Shown piece after piece: positions 1 to 7,893 of a stretch of 64,000 nucleotides of DNA. Position numbers and translations under genes: made by a program. The notes below the pieces were generated by a model. That model saw only the letters and a list, made by a program, of their open reading frames with translations, was not told the DNA's origin and searched no databases. The stretch covers positions 1,984,001-2,048,000 of the forward strand of contig CBDANJ010000008.1 in the NCBI GenBank assembly GCA_965197545.1, read 5' to 3'. The stretch is from CATOSP01 sp965197545 (lineage in GTDB: Bacteria; Chloroflexota; Dehalococcoidia; Lucifugimonadales; UBA3495). Numbering within the stretch: position 1 is the first letter of the stretch; each line of letters starts with the position of its first letter.

Positions 1-429
1 GACGCAGGCGTCAGCTACGAGCGCGGCCACATCGCCAAACCCGCTTCCCTCGGCTCAGTAAACGTCGACACCGACAGCAACCTCAAGGTCAAATACGAAG
101 GCGGCTCGGTATACGTCGGGAAAACCCTCCACCGCTTCGGCAGGAGCAGCGGGTACAGAACCGGCAGCGTCACCAACACCTGCGCCACTGTCTACCTTGG
201 AAACGACCGCTCCCTCCTCTGCCAATACCTCATGGCAATCACATCACTAGGCGGCGACAGCGGCTCCCCCTACTACACGCCCGTCGGATCAACAGACAAT
301 GTCAGACTCTACGGCATCCACATGGGAATCTGGGACGGCTCAAAAGTCGTATCCCCACTCGGAGGCATCTACTCCGACCTCGGCAGCAGCGCGACATGGA
401 ATTCCTGCGCCTCACCCTACACCTGCTAG
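1..429 (+). CDS. Trypsin-like serine protease, C-terminal part (5' end outside window)
   Basis: Open in frame 1 from the first base to TAG at 427-429 (142 residues visible). It carries GDSGSPYY, the nucleophile motif of chymotrypsin-fold (S1) proteases, and ends in a Cys-rich tail (CASPYTC). It aligns without gaps to the C-terminal half of the protease at 3487-4770 (for example RFGRSSGY and LLCQYL are shared), so the two are paralogues. Here the position that is a stop codon in the second copy is an Ala codon (GCC, 184-186), so this copy is read through. Secretion is inferred from the signal peptide of the paralogue. A small lipoprotein gene follows 9 nt downstream, as it does behind the second copy. 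The His and Asp of the triad would lie outside the window. Confidence 0.85.
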   Translation, partial: DAGVSYERGHIAKPASLGSVNVDTDSNLKVKYEGGSVYVGKTLHRFGRSSGYRTGSVTNTCATVYLGNDRSLLCQYLMAITSLGGDSGSPYYTPVGSTDNVRLYGIHMGIWDGSKVVSPLGGIYSDLGSSATWNSCASPYTC

Positions 430-438
430 AATAGAACC

Positions 439-921
439 ATGAAGCTCTTAACCCTCACCCTCGTCAGCCTTTGGATCACAGTCGCAGCGGCCTGCGCCGC
501 TGCGACTCCCACTCCCTTGCCAACAAACACGCCGCCACCTACAAACACACCGGAGCCAACAGACACCCCGGAGCCACTCATCGCTTACCCAGACATTGGA
601 TTCTCCGTAGCTGAACTCATAAGATGGCGGACAGTCCTCCGCGACATCGGGTTGGAACAACACTCCGAAGTCATCAGAATCTACACGCCCATCTCCGGGA
701 GCTCCGGCAACATCAAGGTCATAGTCTCCAGCAAGGAGCACATCAGGCCGGTCATGGACCTAATCGAACGCGCCGACATACCTTTCAACCGCGTACAGGT
801 CCTATCAGATAGTCCCTGGCACCGAAAACCCTACACCGACACCCTTGATACCCTCGCCCCAACCAAGTATCGAAACAACACAACCCACACGCCGTCCACT
901 ACAGCTCCAAAACCTCCATGA
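439..921 (+). CDS. Small lipoprotein paired with the serine protease (copy A)
   Basis: 160 aa. The N-terminus is a lipoprotein signal peptide with a hydrophobic stretch and VAAAC lipobox (Cys19), followed by a Thr/Pro-rich linker (about 20-48) and a small alpha/beta domain. The segment NIKVIVSSKEHIRPVMDL followed by a strand resembles the strand-helix-strand modules in the propeptide region of the neighbouring protease, for example NRLEIGILDLSKKSEILAI at about 140-158 of the second copy. That resemblance is by eye. A paralogue with an almost identical signal region lies at 4780-5169, again immediately behind a protease. I infer a membrane-tethered partner of the protease, possibly an inhibitor or folding factor. 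The last 40 residues are low complexity. No family name is recognised. Confidence 0.7.
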   Translation: MKLLTLTLVSLWITVAAACAAATPTPLPTNTPPPTNTPEPTDTPEPLIAYPDIGFSVAELIRWRTVLRDIGLEQHSEVIRIYTPISGSSGNIKVIVSSKEHIRPVMDLIERADIPFNRVQVLSDSPWHRKPYTDTLDTLAPTKYRNNTTHTPSTTAPKPP

Positions 922-928
922 CCCAAAG

Positions 929-958
929 GGGGCGGTGCTACTCACGTAGCACCGCCCC
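929..958. terminator. Perfect 13-bp hairpin between convergent genes
   Basis: Arms 929-941 and 946-958 are exactly complementary around a TCAC loop (GGGGCGGTGCTAC and its complement). It sits between the stop of the lipoprotein gene (+) and the stop of the resolvase-like gene (-), the expected place for a bidirectional terminator. There is no clear T-tract on either side. Confidence 0.6.
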
Positions 959-997
959 TCGCCTTGACCCCTACGATCCAGACATTTCCGCCGACCC

Positions 998-1477
998 TCA
1001 GTCGGCGGCTTCTTCATCCGCAGCGCCGGACAGTTCGGCCAGCTGCCGCTCCCAGGCGCTCAGGCGTGAGCCATCAGCAACCGACACCAGGTCGACGCCG
1101 TGCTCACGCAGCGTCCGCCGCAGCTCGACGAACTCAGCCGCGTTCCAGCTCAAGCGGGAGTGATTCCAGACCAGCACCGCGTTGAATTCGCGGCCTTCGG
1201 AAACCACATCGGCCATCAACCGCGACAGGGCGGTCTCGTTCAACTCAATTCCGTCGCCTTCCATGTACCGGCCGACCAACTTGTAGCCGCCATCGTCAGC
1301 GAATCGCTGGAGCGCGTTCTGCTGCTCTATCAACGCCAACGCACGCTGGAACTCCTTGGCGGAAACCCGCAGGTAAGCGACAGCTCGCTGCATCTGACCT
1401 TCCGCAGAGACTCTCAGGTAGACCAAGGTGGGCCGAGCAGGCCCAGTACCTTGCAACCCGTCCAATTTGTCGTTCAC
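998..1477 (-). CDS. Serine recombinase N-terminal domain protein, probably degenerate
   Basis: Start chosen at GTG 1477 because AGGAGG lies 7 nt upstream; this gives 159 aa. The protein matches the resolvase/invertase catalytic domain: YLRVSA with the nucleophile Ser, the QQ-x-L-x-F-x-x-x-GY stretch, and VLVWNHSRLSWN corresponding to the usual DRLSRN region. Of the arginines needed for catalysis in gamma-delta resolvase, the one in SRLS is kept. The next is Trp, and the one in the mobile loop appears absent (ELNETALSR). The YLRVSA motif occurs twice in succession (about residues 18-23 and 35-40), as if by a short internal duplication. There is no C-terminal DNA-binding domain. Probably an inactive remnant; a small regulatory protein is possible. 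Confidence 0.65.
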   Translation of the reverse strand: MNDKLDGLQGTGPARPTLVYLRVSAEGQMQRAVAYLRVSAKEFQRALALIEQQNALQRFADDGGYKLVGRYMEGDGIELNETALSRLMADVVSEGREFNAVLVWNHSRLSWNAAEFVELRRTLREHGVDLVSVADGSRLSAWERQLAELSGAADEEAAD

Positions 1478-1913
1478 GACAAAACCTCCTTCGTTCCAAT
1501 TCACTATGCTGTATCCATCGAGAAAATTGCGAAACTCCCCGGGGCCCGGGGTCATGGCGGAATACGTCAAGCCGGAGTGGAATCCGTAACTGAAGAGGGT
1601 GGGGTAGAGGGACCGTTTTGAGACCGAGTTTAGAGCAAATGGTAGGCGTTGGAAGGACCCAGGTCCCGCCAGATGGTCCGTCCGGGATTCATCCCGGGGC
1701 CTGCCGTCATTTGGTCTGAGAAAGTAGGGAATGCCCTTCTATGAACCACCGGATTTTCTTGTAGACTGTCGAACATTCTAAAACACAAGGGAGGTGATGC
1801 AGTGGGGTGTGACTGAAAGCAGTTGGGAAGGGGAGTTTACAAAGATGGTCAGGGATGGCAGTCTTCTGGGTGGATAGAAGGAGTTGGCTAGAAGTGGCCA
1901 GAGGGGAGGGGTG

Positions 1914-3300
1914 ATGAAGCGAACAATGCAGGAGATCATGGAACAGGCCATTTTGGAAATGCGGGAGGCGCTGGCCCAGGAAGTGGACCAAGGCGAGACC
2001 GGGTATTGGGACCCGGACGCTTGGGAGGAAGAGGTCATTGAGTTTACCCGGCGGTTGGGCCGGCGGATGGTGCAAACCCCCGGTCGTGGCCGGGGGCAGG
2101 CTCTGGGCTGAGGTGAAGGCTGAGCAAGCAAAAGCTCAGGACCCTCCCCGTTTCCACGAGGACAAGCTTTGCCCCCGCTGCGGGGGAAGGCGTCACCTGC
2201 ACCGCTGGCAGCCCCTGTGGTGGTTGAGCGTCTTCGGACGGATTGAGGTGCAAGCCCCCTACCTGCGTTGCCCTGGGGAGCCCCAGCCGGTGGCGGGCCA
2301 CCGGCCTTTTCAAGAATTGACCGGTTTAAAGTGCCGGGGCAAGTCTTGGCCCTTGCAACGGGCATTGACCGACTTTGGGGCAGAGAAGTCTTTTGAGCAG
2401 GCCAGCCGGCAACTGAAGGAACACTACGGAGTGGAGTTGCACCGCAGCAGCGTCCGGGAAGTGGTCTTGAAACACGGTGAGAGAGCCGCCGGATTGGTGG
2501 ACCTGGAGGACCGGGAGGCCGTCTCCGGCTACGAGAAGCAACGCGGCTACCGGGTTGGGAAACCGTGGTTGATAGTGGAGACCGACGGCAGCATGGTGCG
2601 CACCGGGGAGTTGGAGCGTGACCCGGCGGGGGGAGTGAGTCCTGGGGGACGCCCCAAACGGACCAGGAGGACCCAGTGGCGGGAGGCGCGGCTGAGCTTA
2701 GTGGAGGAACCGGGAGGAAGGGAGCGGCGGTACGCCGCAGCGATGGGTCCTCCCCAACGGGTGGGAGAGCAGATGTTTGGGCTGGCCCTGAGGTGCGGGT
2801 ACGGAGACAACACCTGGGTGCATGGAGTGGGCGACGGCGCCCCCTGGATTGCCCAGCAGGTGGCGGCGGTCTTCCCCAGGAGCCGCTTTCTGCTGGACCG
2901 TTACCATCTCCTGGAACACTTGCATGAGGCGGCCTTGGCATTGACGCCGGGCGGCGCCGAATCCGCCAAGGGTTGGGTGCGTGAGCAGGTGAACCGCATT
3001 GACGAAGGCGGGGTGGCCGGGGTGGTGGCCGAATGCCGGAGCCGGGCGGGACCGAAGACGGAGCATCCGCTGCACCGGTTGGCCGGTTATCTGGAGAACC
3101 GGCAAGGACAGATGGACTATGCCACAGCCCTCAAGGAAGGTCTTCCCATAGGAAGCGGCGCAGTGGAAGGTGGGCATCGTCCGGTGATTCAACAACGGTT
3201 GAAGTTGCCTGGAGCATGGTGGAAGGAGGAGACAGTGACCCCCATGCTGGCGTTAAGGTGCTTGCGGGCCAATCACAGATGGGAACCGTTTTGGCATTGA
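1914..3300 (+). pseudogene. ISKra4-family transposase split by a 25-nt palindromic insertion
   Basis: Two frames cover one protein: 1914-2111 (start ATG with GGGGAGG just upstream) and an overlapping +1 frame that stays open to 3300. Removing bases 2079-2103 joins them exactly (1,362 nt, 453 aa), reading RRMVQT then WAEVKAEQAKAQ. The second frame shows ISKra4 hallmarks: a CPRCGG zinc-type motif, VETDGSMV, HGVGDGAPW, LDRYHLLEHL and GLPIGSGAVEGG, which fit a DDE-type catalytic core. The break coincides with a copy of the palindromic repeat also found in the IS5-family transposase at 13.2-14.0 kb, so I favour insertion over programmed frameshifting. A +1 slip on CCC-C at 2077-2081 is the alternative. 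Confidence 0.85.
2079..2103 (+). repeat. Palindromic repeat copy inside the ISKra4 transposase
   Basis: 25 nt with stem CCCGG/CCGGG, loop TCGTGG and the trailing tag CAGGCTC. It belongs to the family CCCCG-N7-CGGGGCAGGCTC seen at 13339, 13411, 13543, 26543 and 26636. Deleting exactly 25 nt restores the transposase frame. Confidence 0.75.
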
Positions 3301-3486
3301 TCCCAACCAGTTTTAGTCACACCCGATGCAGTGGCGCTCTCCAGGCTGTCCAGGCCCCTCGAAATTATCCTTCTCCCGGTCGCCGTGACCGGCTTCAGTC
3401 CTGACTGGCACACCTGTACCTCCGTCGTTGATCGTTAATATCAACAGAGTGTCCCCGGCAACCACACTTTAACGGACGTATCCCCA

Positions 3487-4770
3487 ATGTTCCCCACGAA
3501 GCTCTTTGCAGCCATAGCCGTGTTTGCCCTGCTCATCGCAGGAGCGGGCTACGCCGGCGCCCAGGAAACCGGCGAGAACCTCGACGTGACCAGTCACAAG
3601 GACCACGACCAGCTCCTCGCTGAAATCGGGAACACCGTCAGTGAGTTCGGCGGCTTCTTCGTCTCCAGGAACGGCGACACCGATGTTCTCAACATCTACC
3701 TCGCCAGCGACGAGACCAACACGGACAAGCAAGAGGATGCCCAGGACGCAGTCGAAGATAAATTCGGAGTCGTAACAGGCGCCCGACTTAACATCATCAA
3801 AGGCGATTACACCATCGCCCAGTTGAGCAACTGGTACTCCTCGATGCAAACCGACGTATGGGGCCACTCCGACGTTGTCGCCACAGACCTGGAGGAGCAG
3901 AGCAATCGCCTGGAAATTGGCATCCTCGACTTGTCGAAGAAAAGTGAAATCCTGGCGATACTTACCAAGCTCGAAATACCACACGCCGCCGTTAAAATCA
4001 CACAACGGGCGAGGATGGTCAAAGAGCATACAATCCGGGAGAGGGCCAACAACAATGAGATGATGGGAGCCTACCAGGTAAAGGTGGTAAACGTTGGCCT
4101 CTGCTCCATAGGATTTGTTACTGAGAAAGCCGGAGTCGCTGGGTTCGTCACAGCCGGTCACTGCACCGAAAACTCCTGGGACGGTGGAACCAATAATGTT
4201 GCCTTCTACCAGCCAACCAACACCAATACAAGCCACAAGGTCGGCAATGAAGCCGTGGACCCGACCTTCTCCGCGATCACCGGCTGCCCCGCAGGTAAGA
4301 CGTGCAGAAAGTCCGACTCCGCGTTCATCCGGTTCGACTCCGGCGTTAGCTACCACCGCGGATACATCGCCAAGCCAAACGCCAACAATTCCATAGACGT
4401 AGCCAGCGGAGATCAGCTAAAGGTCAAATACGAGGGAGGAACTGTTTATCCAGGCAAAGCTCTGCGCCGGTTCGGTAGGAGCAGCGGCTATGTGTTCGGC
4501 AACATAACTGATACCTGCTAGAACACTTATGAGGCGGGCAACCGGATGCTCCTGTGCCAATACCTTATCTCGATGACATCCCACGGAGGCGACAGCGGAG
4601 CCCCCTACTACGAGCAGGCCGGATCGGAAACTGATGTCAGGTTGTACGGTATCCATGTCGGCAAGATTCCCAGCACGGGAAAGGGAGTCATATCCCCGCT
4701 GGTCAACATCTATCAGGACCTCGGGCAGAACGACAACTGGCGCTCCTGCGCCTCACCCTATAGCTGCTAA
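3487..4770 (+). pseudogene. Secreted trypsin-like serine protease interrupted by an in-frame TAG
   Basis: The reading frame runs from ATG 3487 to TAA 4768-4770 with a single TAG at 4519-4521. Layout: signal peptide (1-25), a propeptide of about 165 residues containing two similar strand-helix-strand modules (about 66-104 and 138-172), then a chymotrypsin-fold domain. That domain has TAGHC (His225), KSDSAFI (Asp277) and GDSGAP (Ser370). The Ser lies beyond the stop, so the 344-aa product would be inactive. The stop aligns to an Ala codon in the copy at 1-429, and everything after it stays in frame and conserved. Either a recent nonsense mutation or readthrough; I favour the former. A lipoprotein gene follows 9 nt downstream. 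Confidence 0.85.
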
Positions 4771-4779
4771 AAAGAGACC

Positions 4780-5169
4780 ATGAAGCTCTCAATACTCGCC
4801 CTGATTAGCCTCTGGATCGCAGTCGCAGCGGCCTGTGCCGCTGCGACTCCCAGTTCAAACCCTGATCAAGTGCAACCAGGACCCACTCGGCCAGTGCCAA
4901 CGCCCCTGCCAACGCTGGAAGGCCACTTTGTCTTCAAAGACATCCTGTATGAAGGCAATGCAGCGCGGGAAATATGGGACAAACTGATCGAGCACAATAT
5001 CACGGACCTCCCCAGCGTGATCAACGTCTACCTCCACGAAGATTCATACTACGTCTACATCCACGTCACAGATAAAGACGACCTCAGCCAACTAATGGCA
5101 TTCCTCGCCCATGCGGGAGTTTCAGGGAGTGCCAACATAGTCATAAACGAAGGGGAGAGAAAGCGATAA
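4780..5169 (+). CDS. Small lipoprotein paired with the serine protease (copy B)
   Basis: 129 aa. The signal peptide and VAAAC lipobox (Cys19) are nearly identical to copy A at 439-921, and a Pro/Thr-rich linker follows to about residue 47. The C-terminal domain has the same strand-helix-strand pattern (YVYIHVTDKDDLSQLMAF, then a strand ending ANIVIN) as copy A and as the protease propeptide. The gene begins 9 nt after the protease frame ends, so translation is probably coupled or the two are co-transcribed. Expected location: outer face of the cytoplasmic membrane. Function unproven; an inhibitor, tether or folding catalyst for the protease would fit. Confidence 0.72.
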   Translation: MKLSILALISLWIAVAAACAAATPSSNPDQVQPGPTRPVPTPLPTLEGHFVFKDILYEGNAAREIWDKLIEHNITDLPSVINVYLHEDSYYVYIHVTDKDDLSQLMAFLAHAGVSGSANIVINEGERKR

Positions 5170-5226
5170 AGGTAAGCCCTGACGCCTCAGCCTCACAAGA
5201 AATAACCCAATCTGTTGTAAGACCGC

Positions 5227-5421
5227 ATGGAACTTAATCCGATACAGTACATCTTCATGGTTATGACCGCCGCGGCTGGGGGCTTCATGCTGATGGCGGT
5301 CCGGGATGCGGTCTTCGGCCAGGGCGAGGACGCCGGTCACGCCATGTTTCTGGCGGGCCTGTCTGCTGTCATCACCCTGGTCTTTGCCGTCATTTTCGTC
5401 GCTTTTATTGTTTTCATGTGA
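5227..5421 (+). CDS. Small two-span membrane protein, unknown
   Basis: 64 aa with two hydrophobic stretches (about 8-26 and 41-63) joined by a polar loop (RDAVFGQGEDAGHA), typical of a small inner-membrane protein. No convincing Shine-Dalgarno sequence precedes ATG 5227. A strong hairpin at 5464-5504 lies downstream. No family recognised; the hydrophobic pattern and the terminator are the only support. Confidence 0.5.
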   Translation: MELNPIQYIFMVMTAAAGGFMLMAVRDAVFGQGEDAGHAMFLAGLSAVITLVFAVIFVAFIVFM

Positions 5422-5463
5422 CGACAAAACGGTTGAGCGAGGATGGGCGCCGAACATAGCCGG

Positions 5464-5504
5464 AAGCAGCGAGGCCCTGGTCGATGACCAGGGCCTCGCT
5501 GCTT
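5464..5504. terminator. 19-bp perfect hairpin
   Basis: Arms 5464-5482 and 5486-5504 are fully complementary around the loop GAT (AAGCAGCGAGG... paired with ...CCTCGCTGCTT). It lies 42 nt after the small membrane-protein gene. No T-tract follows, so it may act as an RNA-stabilising or rho-dependent stop structure. Confidence 0.6.
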
Positions 5505-5608
5505 GGAAGGATAGAGGGGGGTTATTGCTGAGGCGCAGTCCGCTGGTGCGGGGATGGATCCACGCCAGAAGCGCAGTTTTCGGTCCAATTGGGGTCCCCC
5601 CATATTCC

Positions 5609-5803
5609 CTGATAGGGGTAGGTATTTTATTTAGGACTTACGCAGTTGAGCTTGAGACCGTATCGTAGAGTAGGCTTGCTCAGATACAAAATCCCCCTAA
5701 ATCCTCACTATCGGGCCCATTCTGTCATTCCGGCGCAGGCCGGAATCCAAGGGCGGCGGGGCCGGTCCGTAGCTACAATCCCGTTCTTACCTACCCCTAT
5801 CAG
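5609..5803. mobile_element. MITE (195 bp) with perfect 16-bp inverted ends
   Basis: Ends 5609-5624 (CTGATAGGGGTAGGTA) and 5788-5803 are perfect reverse complements. The flanks carry the identical 11-mer CCCCATATTCC (5598-5608 and 5804-5814), consistent with a target-site duplication. No coding capacity. It contains a REP-like palindrome at 5727-5746 (ATTCCGG-cgcagg-CCGGAAT), the type whose translation gives VIPAQAGIQ in many genomes. Confidence 0.75.
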
Positions 5804-5871
5804 CCCCATATTCCCCAGTCCCGAAGCAAGGCCCGGACGCCGTCGTCATTCTCAATTCCGAGGTCTCAGAT

Positions 5872-6366
5872 ATGTCCATAGAGAGCCGGGAAGACCTGGC
5901 CGGGGCGGTGGCGGAACTCCAGAAGAGAGTCCGCCATCTCGAAGACATTGACGCCCTTCGCAACCTGAAGGCCGCGTACGCCGCTGCCTGCGACGACAAC
6001 TATGACGCCGACCGGCTCGCCGCCCTGTTCGTGGAGGATGCCACCTGGGAAAGCGAGGGCATGGGACGCTACGAGGGCCGGGAAGCCATCCGCGAATTCT
6101 TCCGCGGCATATCCGGGCACTTCGTCTTCGCCCTGCACTACGGCCTGAACCCGCAGATCGAGGTGAACGGGGATACAGCCCGGGCCAGGTGGTACCTGTT
6201 CATGCCGTGCACGGCCGGAGACACGGGAGAAGCCATGTGGCGGGCCGGCGTCGATGAGGAAGAATACGCGCGGGTCGACGGCAGGTGGATGTACAAGAGC
6301 AAGAAATCGGCCCCCATATTCCACACCACTTTCGAGCAGGGCTGGGCCAAGCAGCCCTTCGTCTGA
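5872..6366 (+). CDS. SnoaL-like / NTF2-fold protein
   Basis: 164 aa; ATG preceded by GAGG at 8-nt spacing. After a short N-terminal helix (VAELQKRVRHLEDIDAL) the sequence has the SnoaL_4 pattern: LKAAYAAACDDNYDADRLAALF, then VEDATWES, YEGREAIREFF, and later strands with ARWYLFMP. Such proteins are cytoplasmic cone-shaped barrels used as cyclases, dehydratases, hydroxylases or hydroxysteroid isomerases; the substrate cannot be inferred. It stands alone between a MITE and the CRISPR-like array, which starts 49 nt after its stop. Confidence 0.8.
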   Translation: MSIESREDLAGAVAELQKRVRHLEDIDALRNLKAAYAAACDDNYDADRLAALFVEDATWESEGMGRYEGREAIREFFRGISGHFVFALHYGLNPQIEVNGDTARARWYLFMPCTAGDTGEAMWRAGVDEEEYARVDGRWMYKSKKSAPIFHTTFEQGWAKQPFV

Positions 6367-6414
6367 AATCCGCCCCAAACGGGCACTGTCAGGAAAATCA
6401 TAGAAGCAGCGCCA

Positions 6415-6748
6415 GCAATCCCCGAAGGGACGGGGACGGACCCGCAGATGCTCACCCCCTCGAAGCCCTTACACGGCAAGCCCCGTAGGGACGGGGATGG
6501 ACCATCGTCACCGAACAAAGAAACCTGACCGTTCAGCAAAACCCCGTAAGGACGGGGATGGACCGATCCATGGCTCACTGAAGAGCCAGCAGCATTGGCA
6601 AGCCCCTCTCACATGGGGATGGACTTTCATCTCCGAAGAGTTGGACTTGACCCTTCGGAGAAGCCCCGAGACTGCGGGGGTCGACCTTCGCCCGGCAGCA
6701 GCAATGCCGTCCGGGCAACGGAAACTCCCCCAATCGGGGGGTCAACCA
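6415..6748 (+). CRISPR. Degenerate CRISPR-like array, six 29-nt repeats at exact 61-nt spacing
   Basis: Repeat starts at 6415, 6476, 6537, 6598, 6659 and 6720 are spaced exactly 61 nt, giving 29-nt repeats and 32-nt spacers. That is the geometry of type I-E arrays. Repeats 1-3 are close to each other (GCAAGCCCCG, six bases, then CGGGGATGGACC) and resemble I-E repeats, which end CGGGGATAAACCG or CGGGGATGAACC. Repeats 4-6 diverge in the loop but keep a GC stem followed by a related tail (GGGGATGGACTT, CGGGGGTCGACC, GGGGGGTCAACC). The spacers differ. No cas gene lies in the window and there is little room for a leader on the left (48 nt after a stop codon). Probably an orphan or decaying array; a related hairpin at about 6769-6797 is out of phase. 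Confidence 0.55.
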
Positions 6749-7893
6749 ATCACGAGACCTGTGGTCTGCCCGGACCCGCCACAGCGGGGATTGGCCCAGG
6801 TGTGCACGCCGCGGGCGGGGCGGCCACGCCCGGGCCACCTCCGGTCTCCTATGACCGTGAACATGAAGGAAGGGTTGACACGTTGAGGAATCCGGAGAGG
6901 CTCAGGTAGAACCCACAGACCTTGAGCTGAAGGACCGCACCTCGAACGACATGACAATCCGCGCCGCCACAGAGGGGCCGTCACCTTCGGCTCCCCAAGC
7001 ATCCCGCCCAGGCCCTCCCCATCCGGCAGATGACGACAGATGGACATTGTGCCGGGTTCAGGACCGTCTTGGGAGCTGGTTCTCCCCGCACCCCGACAGC
7101 CAGGACCGAAGTACCCCGGCGGGCGTGGGTGCCCGCCGGGGCGGAGTCGCCGTCAACCCACGGATCACCCTAAGGAGTCCCATCAAGCGATACCCTGCCG
7201 AGCCCGGCCAACCCCGATATGCATCTGCCTCTGATGATGGGACATGAGACGGGACCACGGGTCAACCGGCGAGAACTGTCCATCGCCGCATGCGGCGCCC
7301 TGACCCACTCGGCTGAGGCTGCTTTCGCCGCATATCCCCAGGCCGTGGACGGCCAACAAGGGAATGCCCCCGAGATGCGCCTGTTTCGCGCCTGTATCTT
7401 TGAGTAGGGAGGCCCCCGACACCCCGCGAAACTCCGGCCAACAACGGCATGCCCCTATCTCAGACACCCGCCTGGCCTTGGAGACCGTCACATCGAAAAG
7501 CGGCCGATATACCACACGGTTTTGCCCCCTATACGAGCCTGGATATGACCATTCCAGTCTTGGGGAGCAGATAACAACTGAATGCCCCCGGGCTGGCCTT
7601 GAGAATCCGGTCCCTCGTGACCCCACCCGCGGCCTTCGGAAACTCTCCTCCATCCCCGTCTGGCAGCCTGTCCGAGAAATAACCCGCTGGTGTGAATTGA
7701 GTCTGGTCGATTCGGCCAGAATTATCCCTGCTCGTGCCCGTCGCCCATGTCCGGTCTCGTGCCGGCCTGGCAGATACCGGCAGTGAATGCAAGCCTGCGC
7801 CAGAAGCGGTGGAAGCTGTAACCGGGTGGCCCGCTCCCGGACCGGAAGAACATCTTCAGGCTATGGCAGATGCATATGAGCGACCATTCCCGT
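6749..7893. other. 1.1-kb GC-rich stretch without a supportable gene
   Basis: The open frames here look like random GC-rich frames with no recognisable motif. Several hairpins are present, for example 7114-7141 (CCCCGGCGGGC with its complement) and a GGGGCCG...CGGCTCCCC pair near 6973-6995. GTCAACC, the tail of CRISPR-like repeat 6, recurs near 7152 and 7261 without the 61-nt phase. It may be the eroded continuation of the array; I see no proof. Confidence 0.4.

Larger units (their letters stand above)
1805..3324 (+). mobile_element. ISKra4-type insertion sequence with intact ends and target duplication
   Basis: Terminal inverted repeats of 24 bp at 1805-1828 and 3301-3324 begin GGGTGTGACT and share the inner block GTTGGGA, with four mismatches. 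Both ends are flanked by the identical 9-mer GATGCAGTG (1796-1804 and 3325-3333), a clean target-site duplication. The element is 1,520 bp and holds one transposase gene. It separates the two protease/lipoprotein cassettes. An AGGGAGG sequence just left of the insertion suggests that it landed near the start of a small reading frame. Confidence 0.92.

Noticed and set aside
1778..2941. 387-codon open frame on the minus strand across the ISKra4 transposase
   Set aside because: Pro/Arg/Ser-rich translation typical of an antisense frame in GC-rich coding DNA; the plus strand has clear transposase motifs.
1796..3333. Programmed frameshift in the ISKra4 transposase
   Set aside because: A 25-nt repeat copy accounts for the frame change exactly; a slippery CCC-C alone is a weaker explanation.
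6769..6797. A seventh CRISPR-like repeat
   Set aside because: The hairpin CCCGC-CACA-GCGGG is similar but 12 nt out of the 61-nt phase, so it is not counted.
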